A stretch of 5,498 bases of DNA, taken from Deltaproteobacteria bacterium (GTDB lineage Bacteria > Desulfobacterota > DSM-4660 > Desulfatiglandales > Desulfatiglandaceae). The notes below the pieces were generated by a model, which worked only from the letters and a program-made list of their open reading frames with translations, made no database searches and was not told the origin of the DNA. The first letter of the stretch is position 1; every line of letters begins with the position of its first letter. Made by a program: the position numbers and the translations under genes. The DNA lies in NCBI GenBank assembly GCA_019314425.1, contig JAFCZI010000177.1, forward strand, positions 1-5,498, written 5' to 3'. Shown here in pieces: positions 1-4,892 of the stretch.

Positions 1-4
1 ATTC

Positions 5-94
5 GGCCAGCACCCCATCTTCGCCTATTTTGGCCTGCTCACATAGCATTAGTATGCTACGCAGTCCCAAATAGACGAATATGAAGCACTGGCC
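5..94. repeat. 90-nt imperfect palindrome (large stem-loop)
   Basis: The left arm (5-49) and right arm (54-94) are imperfect inverted copies. Starting from GGCCAG at both ends, I count 26 of 34 outer positions matching. A 4-nt bulge follows, then a perfect inner stem TAGCAT / ATGCTA around the loop TAGT (50-53). It lies about 30 nt downstream of the stop of the leftward ThiF-family gene, so it could help end or stabilise that transcript. It has no T-tract typical of an intrinsic terminator. It is more likely a dispersed palindromic repeat of the kind also seen at 1173-1434 and 2983-3111, although its sequence differs from theirs. Confidence 0.7.
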
Positions 95-124
95 AAACAT
101 TTACATTGTAAGCCAAATATTTAC
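92..124. repeat. Two 13-nt direct repeats, 20-nt period
   Basis: GCCAAACATTTAC (92-104) and GCCAAATATTTAC (112-124) differ at one base and lie 20 nt apart, start to start. They sit between the stop codon of the leftward ThiF-family gene and the palindrome at 5-94. The first copy overlaps the palindrome's outer GGCC. The function is unknown. It may be a short duplication at the edge of the palindromic element. Confidence 0.5.
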
Positions 125-126
125 TT

Positions 127-977
127 TCATTCAAACGAAAACCGGTTCATCTCACCCGATTCCATGTCCACATGCACCATGGCGTTCCTGAAAGGTCTTC
201 CCCGGTTGAGGAGAATTTTGATCACCTCCATGGCCTGAAGCGTCGCAACAAGCGATGGTGTAACCGCCGGCACCCCTAAGAGCGCCTCGGGGCTCTTCTC
301 CCTGTTTCTTTCCACATTTTCTGTGCCATAGAGCAGAGAAAATCCTTTGTCTTCCGGGAAAATGGTCATCAACTGTCCTTCAAAGCCCGCCACAGCCCCG
401 TGGACCAGCGGAATTTTCAGTGATCGGGCCACCGCCTGAATGCTGAAACGATCCGGCACATTGTCCAGGGCATCCACAATCACATTCGACCCGGCCAGGA
501 GCGCTTCGGCATTCGTGCCATCCATTCGATCCTGATGCACTTGGACGTCAACACCGGGATTGACATTTCCAAGCACCCGGGCCGCCACTTCACACTTGGG
601 TTGCCCCAGGTCCGGCACGCTGGACAGGGCCTGTCGATTCAGGTTGGTTTCGTCAAAACGATCAGGGTCCACCACCACCAGATAACCGATTCCCATCCTT
701 GCCAGCAGCAGCAGAACCGGACCCCCAAGCCCCCCCGAACCCACCACGGCAACACGTGATTTCACCAGTTGATGCTGTTCTTCTATTGAAACGGTTTCCC
801 GATTCCGAATATATCGAAAGGGACAGATGCCCGAGTTCAGCGCCGCTTCATATACCGTCCGAACATCGCAGTCGAAACGGACGGCTACTTCAGCAGCCGA
901 CGCATCTCCAGGACCCGCACCTCGCGCCCGGCGGTATCATGAACGATTTTTGACCGTTTAAGTATCCATTCATCCAT
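127..977 (-). CDS. ThiF/MoeB/HesA-family adenylyltransferase (E1-like), apparent frameshift in N-terminal region
   Basis: E1-like enzymes of this family bind ATP and adenylate the C-terminal glycine of a small ubiquitin-like sulfur carrier (ThiS or MoaD type) in the cytoplasm. Counting from the GTG at 765, visible motifs are the nucleotide-binding loop GSGGLGG (9-15), DPD (33-35), NLNRQ (41-45), K57 and DALDN (98-102). Only one cysteine (C58) occurs in these 212 residues, so the paired CxxC zinc site and the usual catalytic cysteine of MoeB/ThiF are absent, which points to the HesA-like branch. The frame stays open upstream to 936 and encodes typical family sequence (CPFRYIRNRET), but has no ATG, GTG or TTG there. 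The expected N-terminus (MDEWILKRSKIV...) starts at ATG 977 in another frame that stops at 885. One base appears to be missing between 936 and 885. Repaired, the protein would have 283 residues. The only intact start in the main frame is GTG 765, giving a truncated 212-residue product. The sulfur-carrier partner is not in the window. Confidence 0.85.
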
Positions 978-986
978 GGGCTGTTT

Positions 987-991
987 TCCTC
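987..991 (-). promoter_or_regulatory. Ribosome binding site for the upstream ATG of the ThiF-family gene
   Basis: On the minus strand GAGGA lies 9 nt before the ATG at 977-975. This supports 977 as the ancestral start and hence the frameshift interpretation. No comparable site is obvious before the GTG at 765. Confidence 0.5.
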
Positions 992-1069
992 ATTTACGCG
1001 ACCTCTGCCCCCGATTAGTCCCTTATCACCTGGTTTTCTGTCACAAAAAACAAGAAGTTCATTGGCTGA

Positions 1070-1104
1070 AAAACCGAAAACTTAAAACCTAAAACTTAAA
1101 ACTG
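1070..1104. repeat. Tandem heptamer repeat, five units (AAAACYK-like)
   Basis: Five consecutive 7-nt units read AAAACCG, AAAACTT, AAAACCT, AAAACTT, AAAACTG. The first four bases AAAA and the C at position 5 are invariant. The array directly abuts the stem-loop at 1106-1133. Read leftward it is a T-rich tract following that stem-loop. A variable-number tandem repeat is possible. Confidence 0.7.
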
Positions 1105-1105
1105 C

Positions 1106-1133
1106 GGTTTACCGCCTTAGACCGGTGAAACCG
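1106..1133 (-). terminator. Stem-loop followed (leftward) by T-rich tract, terminator-like
   Basis: CGGTTTACCG (1106-1115) pairs with CGGTGAAACCG (1123-1133) with one bulged base, around an 8-nt loop. On the minus strand the stem is followed by a T-rich run formed by the heptamer array (1104 down to 1070). The T-tract is broken by A and G bases, so efficiency as an intrinsic terminator is doubtful. It could block leftward read-through from the cytochrome side or lie in the leader of the ThiF-family transcript. Within the right half, GCGGT/ACCGC (1104-1115) can form a smaller competing hairpin. Confidence 0.3.
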
Positions 1134-1172
1134 TTGATTGTTGTCTTTCGTATCCAATTCTCCTATCGCTCG

Positions 1173-1270
1173 GTAGTGGTTTTTCAGGATCGTAGGCATA
1201 CACGTAGTATGTTGTGATTCTGAAAAATCGCTGCAACGCAGTAGATGGGACTTTTTACGACGCCATTGAT
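1173..1270 (+). repeat. Palindromic repeat, copy 1 (left outer arm missing)
   Basis: Positions 1173-1264 match 3016-3107 of the full-length copy at 84 of 92 positions by my hand count, including an identical 27-nt block at the left. The right end carries the conserved terminal segment ACTTTTTACG. Compared with the copy at 2983-3111, about 33 nt of the left outer arm is absent, so this copy is truncated or was formed from a partial element. Its right half (1207-1266) is an inverted copy of 1375-1434. Confidence 0.85.
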
Positions 1271-1329
1271 TTTAATCCACAACGTGGCGCGGGTCAAAGG
1301 AATTTTTCCACAGTCTGCCCGTAAACCAT

Positions 1330-1358
1330 TTGACAGAAAGGCGTTCACATGGTCCAAT
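1330..1358 (+). promoter_or_regulatory. Putative sigma-70-type promoter for the octahaem cytochrome gene
   Basis: A perfect TTGACA (1330-1335) is followed after 17 nt by TCCAAT (1353-1358), which matches TATAAT at four of six positions. Transcription would start near 1365 and give a leader of about 100 nt that includes the repeat half-copy 1375-1434. The promoter lies entirely in the spacer between two 60-nt inverted repeat arms. It is predicted from consensus match only. Confidence 0.4.
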
Positions 1359-1374
1359 ACCCGAATTATTGTTG

Positions 1375-1434
1375 ATGGCGTCGTAAAAAGTCCCATCTGC
1401 TGCGTTGCAGCGATTTTCCAGACTCTCAACATAC
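1375..1434 (-). repeat. Palindromic repeat, copy 2 (half element, inverted)
   Basis: This 60-nt segment is the reverse complement of 1207-1266, with 56 of 60 positions matching by hand count. It corresponds to only one half of the full palindrome at 2983-3111. With copy 1 it forms a pair of long inverted arms separated by about 108 nt. It ends 20 nt before the ribosome binding site of the cytochrome gene, so the leader RNA of that gene would contain it. Confidence 0.85.
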
Positions 1435-1465
1435 CCATTCACAATCCCTTTCGTGGAGGCAGAAC

Positions 1466-2761
1466 ATGAAGCGTTTCAAATACGGATGGATCCTACTTCT
1501 GGGCTTTTTTGTCTCAGCCACACCCATTGCCGGAATAGCGGCTGAAAAGAGCGACGATGCCTGCATCAAATGCCACAGCCAGGTTTCCCCCGGTCGGGTG
1601 GCGGACTGGCGGGTCAGCAAACACAGCAAAGAAGACGTGGGATGTGCCACCTGCCACGGTGAAGAACATACGACCGCCGAGGACTGCAAACTGGCCGTCA
1701 TGCCCGATGAGAAGGTGTGCGCCGAGTGTCACGAAGATCAATTCAACCAATTTGTCAAGGGAAAGCACAACCTGGGCTGGGCGTCCATGATGGCAATGCC
1801 CGTCACCCATCTGGAGCCGGATGAGCTGATTGAGGGCGGCAAAGGGTGCGGCGGGTGCCACAACATGGGGGTCAAAACCGAAGCTCAGAAGAAAGCACAG
1901 ATGAAACTGGGGTACCGCTACCAGAACAATTCCTGTGACGAGTGCCACACGCGCCATGCCTTCTCAAAGAAAGAAGCGTTGAATCCCCGGGCCTGTCAGC
2001 AGTGCCACATGGGATTTGATCACCCGCAGTGGGAGATGTGGAGCAGTTCAAAACACGGCACCCGAACTTTGGTCAAGGAGGTGGGCGACCTGCCCAAAGA
2101 GGCCAGTGCTCCCAAATGCCAGACCTGTCATATGTCCGACGGCACGCACAACAACCACACGGCCTGGGGTTTTCTGGGGGTTCGGCTACCCCTTCCGGAA
2201 GCCCCCCAGTGGAAGCAGGACCGCGTTACGATTCTCAAGGCGCTGAGCGTACTCAATCCGGAGACCGGAAAGCCCACGGCTTTGCTGGAAACGGTCAAAA
2301 AACTGGATATGGTCCGGCTCACCCAGGAATCGTGGCAGGTTCAGCGGGATAAAATGGTCAAAATCTGCGCGCAGTGCCATTCGAAGACCTATGCGCTGAA
2401 ACAGCTGGAAATGGGCGATGAAATGCTGCGTAAATCCGATCGCCTCATGGCACAGGCCATTGAGATTGTGGCGGGGCTTTACAAAGACGGCATTATCCGG
2501 AAACCGGAAAGCTATCCCTTCAACTATCCCAACCTGCTCTTTTTCATGCGGACGGGGGGCGGCGATCTGAACAAGCTTTCCCACATTGACCAGATTCTTC
2601 TGAAGATGTACCTCAAGCACCGCATGCGCACCTTTCAGGGATCCTTTCACATCAACCCGGATTACGCCTACTGGTACGGCTGGGCAGCCATGGTGGAGGA
2701 CCTGGGTAAGATTCAGGAAACCGCCAAACTCATGAGGGACGCACACGTTAAAGGCAAATAA
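1466..2761 (+). CDS. Periplasmic octahaem c-type cytochrome, hydroxylamine oxidoreductase-like family
   Basis: This 431-residue protein has a Sec signal peptide (KR-rich start, hydrophobic residues 8-24, probable cleavage near A26). Eight CxxCH haem sites begin at residues 33, 60, 85, 128, 157, 177, 218 and 301. Candidate distal histidines occur in SKHS (H53), GKH (H101), SSKHG (H197) and the THNNH segment (H228, H231). The spacing, a long helical region after haem 8, and a C-terminal NPDYAYWYGW segment (398-406) fit the HAO-like octahaem family. Members oxidise hydroxylamine or hydrazine, or reduce nitrite or hydroxylamine. Tyrosines 400, 402 and 404 are candidates for the cross-linking position of true HAO, but whether any aligns there cannot be decided by eye. 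It is shorter than classical HAO (about 570 residues). The start is supported by GTGGAGG six nt before the ATG. No NapC/NrfH-type quinol partner or haoB lies beside it. Substrate is unknown; a reductive nitrogen-compound role is inference. Confidence 0.88.
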   Translation: MKRFKYGWILLLGFFVSATPIAGIAAEKSDDACIKCHSQVSPGRVADWRVSKHSKEDVGCATCHGEEHTTAEDCKLAVMPDEKVCAECHEDQFNQFVKGKHNLGWASMMAMPVTHLEPDELIEGGKGCGGCHNMGVKTEAQKKAQMKLGYRYQNNSCDECHTRHAFSKKEALNPRACQQCHMGFDHPQWEMWSSSKHGTRTLVKEVGDLPKEASAPKCQTCHMSDGTHNNHTAWGFLGVRLPLPEAPQWKQDRVTILKALSVLNPETGKPTALLETVKKLDMVRLTQESWQVQRDKMVKICAQCHSKTYALKQLEMGDEMLRKSDRLMAQAIEIVAGLYKDGIIRKPESYPFNYPNLLFFMRTGGGDLNKLSHIDQILLKMYLKHRMRTFQGSFHINPDYAYWYGWAAMVEDLGKIQETAKLMRDAHVKGK

Positions 2762-3171
2762 AGGAGCCAGTTTCAAAACGCCCCCTTTTGCCCGATCTCT
2801 GCGTCAAGCTCACCCCGTTCTTGATGAAATGGGTTAATCCTCGAAATATCCAATATATTCCTGCGGTTAAAATTTTCGCCTTCCTTGACCTCGAACAAAA
2901 TTGAACATTTTGAAATTGGCTCAAAGGATAATAGCGAAACATCCGGAAAGCGGATAACCCCGATTTCCACCGCCGTTGCTTTTGATGGCCTCGTAAAAAG
3001 TTCCATATACAAGGCGTAGTGGTTTTTCAGGATCGTAGGCATGCATGTCGTATGTTGAGATTCTGGAAAATCACTGCAACGCAGTAGATGGGACTTTTTA
3101 CGGCGCTATCAATATTGTTCATGGCAGAGATAATCAATCCAAACAGGCGGTGAACCGTTAAGGAAATTCAC
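2762..3171. other. Intergenic region, 410 nt, no convincing gene
   Basis: The left part (2762-2982) is AT-richer than the flanking genes. It contains small inverted repeats CAAAAT/ATTTTG (2896-2901 with 2907-2912) and ATCCG/CGGAT (2941-2945 with 2951-2955). The right part is the full palindromic repeat (2983-3111). A leftward open frame of 89 codons spans 3042-2773, but its first third lies in the palindrome and I saw no convincing ribosome binding site. I recognised no clear T-tract terminator after the cytochrome gene. A weak GATAAT (3129-3134) might serve as a -10 for crcB but lacks a good -35. Confidence 0.6.
2983..3111. repeat. Palindromic repeat, copy 3 (full-length, 129 nt)
   Basis: The ends are inverted: TGATGGCCTCGTAAAAAGT at the left and ACTTTTTACGGCGCTATCA at the right. 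The arms stay similar for roughly 60 nt toward a central GGCATGCATG. Relative to copy 1 this one keeps both outer arms, so it defines the full element. There is no coding capacity for a transposase and no clear target-site duplication at the flanks. It resembles a non-autonomous MITE- or REP-like element. It lies 60 nt before the crcB start and could terminate read-through or shape the crcB leader. Confidence 0.85.
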
Positions 3172-3555
3172 ATGATAAAAATTCTCTTAATCATGGCGGG
3201 GGGTGGACTGGGGGCACTCTGCCGCTACGGTCTGGGTCTGGCGGGGGGCAGGTTCATCGGCGTGGGATTTCCGTGGGGGACCTTTGCTGCAAACATGATC
3301 GGCTGTTTCCTGATCGGCATCGCCTTCGGGCTAGCGGGTCGGACACAATGGTTCACACCGGAGGCTCGGCTGTTTTTCATAACGGGATTTCTGGGGGCCT
3401 TGACCACTTTCTCCACCTATGCCCTGGAGTCGGTCAATTACCTGCGAAACGGCAGCCATATCGCCTTGACCAATTTCCTGGTCAACAACATCGGGGGGGC
3501 CCTGTTGGTGGTAGCAGGTTTGTGGCTGGTGAAAGCCACGCTTGAAGGGAGGTAG
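3172..3555 (+). CDS. crcB: Fluoride ion channel CrcB/FluC
   Basis: FluC proteins form dual-topology dimers in the inner membrane that let fluoride leave the cell passively and so protect enzymes from fluoride. The 127-residue length is normal for a single-domain member. Visible family motifs are GGGLGALCRYG (10-20), FPWGTFAANMIG (33-44) with the pore asparagine N41, and GFLGALTTFSTY (72-83) covering the TM3 break with the central sodium site and pore aromatic F80. Four hydrophobic segments lie at about 3-25, 35-56, 66-90 and 97-120. The second aromatic of the usual TTFSTF motif is tyrosine (Y83). The ATG at 3172 has AAGGAA six nt upstream. The stop overlaps the ribosome binding site of the next gene, so the two are translationally coupled. 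I find no crcB-type fluoride riboswitch upstream. Confidence 0.95.
   Translation: MIKILLIMAGGGLGALCRYGLGLAGGRFIGVGFPWGTFAANMIGCFLIGIAFGLAGRTQWFTPEARLFFITGFLGALTTFSTYALESVNYLRNGSHIALTNFLVNNIGGALLVVAGLWLVKATLEGR
3546..3553 (+). promoter_or_regulatory. Ribosome binding site that sets the TTG start of the DUF190-CBS gene
   Basis: AGGGAGGT lies inside the last codons of crcB and ends 4 nt before TTG 3558. The strong Shine-Dalgarno match compensates for the TTG start and overlaps the crcB stop TAG (3553-3555), which suggests translational coupling. Confidence 0.65.
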
Positions 3556-3557
3556 AC

Positions 3558-4862
3558 TTGGCACAATCATACGTTGTGATAGATATTTACACCAGTGAAG
3601 GGTCGCGGTGTGGTGGGAAGCCCTTGTCCGAGGCCGTTCTGGAGTATATCCGAAAACTGAAAACACCCGCGCGTCTGGTTGTTTTCAAAGGGACCGAGGG
3701 ATGCTACGAAAACGGAGAAGTGTCGACACAGAAGATCATAGACCTGTCCACCAATCAGCCCGTCAAAATCGAAATTGTTCTGCCCTCAGTTGAAGCGGAT
3801 GCGGTAATCGGGAATCTTCAGGAAATGGTCTCTGACGGTATTCTGGGAACCCGCCCTCTGATGGTGTCCTCCCATCGAACACAAAAGCGGTTGTTCCCAC
3901 CCCAAACCCGGGTGAGAGATGTCATGACGCCCAAACCGGTATCGGTGCAAACGAAAGAACCGGCTGACCAGGTGATGAAAACCCTGCTTTCCGCCAATTT
4001 CACCGGCGTACCGGTGGTGGACCCTGAAAACCGGCCCGTGGGGGTTGTTTCCCAGAGTGATCTCATCTATCGTGCCGGGATGCCCGTACGACTGGCACTC
4101 ATGGCCCAATCGGACCGGGAAAGATTGAAAACCGTGGTCGAAGGTTTGCGCAAAAAGACCGCTCAGGATATCATGACCCGGCCCGCCATCACCGTTCAGG
4201 AGGCCGATCCGCTGACCCATGCCGTTGACACCATGCTGAAAAAGGAGGTGAAACGGTTACCCGTGGTGGATGGCGCGGGCCTCTTGACGGGCATTGTTTC
4301 CAGACTGGACATCTTTCAGACCATTACACGGGAGGCACCCGATTGGGAACGAATGCAGCATCACCATGTTCATATTGAAAATGCCCAATATGTCTCCGAA
4401 ATCATGCGTCGGGACACGCAAACCGTGGCGCCTGATACGCCGGTACACGAAGTGCTCTCCATGATCGACAACAACAACATTCAGCGGGTCGCAGTGGTAG
4501 ACCCAAACGGCCGCTTGATGGGTCTCATCTCCGATCGAAACCTCCTGTCGGCCTTTTCGGACCGGGCGCCAGGCGTCTGGGAGGTATTGTCACGACTGGT
4601 GCCGTTTTCCGCCAAACCCGGGCATACCGGCAAAATCCGCGAAAAACTGGGGGATCAACCGGCACAATCCGTTATGAAAACCGATCTGGTTACCATCGGT
4701 GAAAACGCCGGCATCGATGACGCCATTTCTTTAATGACCGAGCACAGCATCAAAAGGCTGCCGGTGGTCGATGATCAAGGGCTTTTTAAGGGAATGATCA
4801 GCCGGGAAGCCCTTCTTAAAAAGGGGTTTTCCGCCATGAAAAGTCTGATGCGCACCGGCTGA
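3558..4862 (+). CDS. DUF190 (PII-like) domain fused to four CBS domains
   Basis: This 434-residue soluble protein starts with a DUF190 domain (about 1-105), a PII-like ferredoxin fold. Its signature is visible at PLSEAVLEYIR (22-32), KGTEGCYENGE (44-54) and VKIEIV (69-74). Four CBS domains follow, recognised by their repeated opening: VRDVMTP (119), AQDIMTRP (202), VSEIMRRD (279) and AQSVMKTD (369). Each has a VPVVD- or LPVVD-like strand and a GxVS/GxIS-type turn. Paired CBS domains form Bateman modules that usually bind adenine nucleotides. The linker between CBS2 and CBS3 carries a histidine cluster HHHVH (268-272). DUF190 proteins are often found beside crcB. Here the gene follows crcB by two bases with a TTG start, so it probably acts as a cytosolic sensor linked to fluoride export. 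That role is inference; no DNA-binding or catalytic domain is visible. The TTG start is favoured because the DUF190 strand YVVIDIY begins at residue 5. Confidence 0.9.
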   Translation: MAQSYVVIDIYTSEGSRCGGKPLSEAVLEYIRKLKTPARLVVFKGTEGCYENGEVSTQKIIDLSTNQPVKIEIVLPSVEADAVIGNLQEMVSDGILGTRPLMVSSHRTQKRLFPPQTRVRDVMTPKPVSVQTKEPADQVMKTLLSANFTGVPVVDPENRPVGVVSQSDLIYRAGMPVRLALMAQSDRERLKTVVEGLRKKTAQDIMTRPAITVQEADPLTHAVDTMLKKEVKRLPVVDGAGLLTGIVSRLDIFQTITREAPDWERMQHHHVHIENAQYVSEIMRRDTQTVAPDTPVHEVLSMIDNNNIQRVAVVDPNGRLMGLISDRNLLSAFSDRAPGVWEVLSRLVPFSAKPGHTGKIREKLGDQPAQSVMKTDLVTIGENAGIDDAISLMTEHSIKRLPVVDDQGLFKGMISREALLKKGFSAMKSLMRTG

Positions 4863-4892
4863 AGCGGTCATCAACATTAATGAAGGGTTTCC

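Larger units (their letters stand above)
978..1465. other. Divergent intergenic region, repeat-rich, no gene seen
   Basis: This 488-nt gap separates the leftward ThiF-family gene from the rightward cytochrome gene. It holds, in order, the leftward ribosome binding site, a heptamer tandem repeat (1070-1104), a stem-loop (1106-1133), a palindromic repeat copy (1173-1270), a spacer with a promoter-like sequence (1330-1358), an inverted half-copy of the repeat (1375-1434) and the cytochrome ribosome binding site. Open frames on both strands here run across the palindromes and match each other because of the symmetry. I see no coding gene. No leftward promoter of good quality was recognised for the ThiF-family gene. 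Confidence 0.7.

Noticed and set aside
885..936. Programmed -1 ribosomal frameshift
   Set aside because: The overlap contains no X-XXY-YYZ slippery heptamer. The A-run near 947-951 is upstream of the in-frame TGA at 939-937, so slipping there would terminate translation.
885..977. Stand-alone 30-codon leftward ORF
   Set aside because: It has a good start and ribosome binding site, but its sequence is what the missing N-terminus of the ThiF-family protein should look like, and the second frame lacks any start. It is better read as the 5' part of a frameshifted gene.
1173..1434. CRISPR array or insertion sequence
   Set aside because: The copies are inverted and palindromic, with no regular direct repeats and spacers, and no transposase frame lies between or near them.
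1184..1469. Overlapping ORFs on both strands (leftward 1438-1184, rightward 1245-1469)
   Set aside because: They run across the inverted repeat copies, and their translations resemble each other because of the palindromic symmetry, not because they code for protein.
2773..3042. Leftward 89-codon ORF
   Set aside because: Its N-terminal third lies in the palindromic element, no good ribosome binding site was seen, and the product matches nothing I recognise. It is kept only as a possible remnant.
3040..3171. Fluoride (crcB-type) riboswitch upstream of the fluoride channel gene
   Set aside because: I looked for the conserved GGNGAUGG-like start and the pseudoknot pattern between the palindrome and the ATG and found none. 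The leader is short and mostly palindromic repeat.
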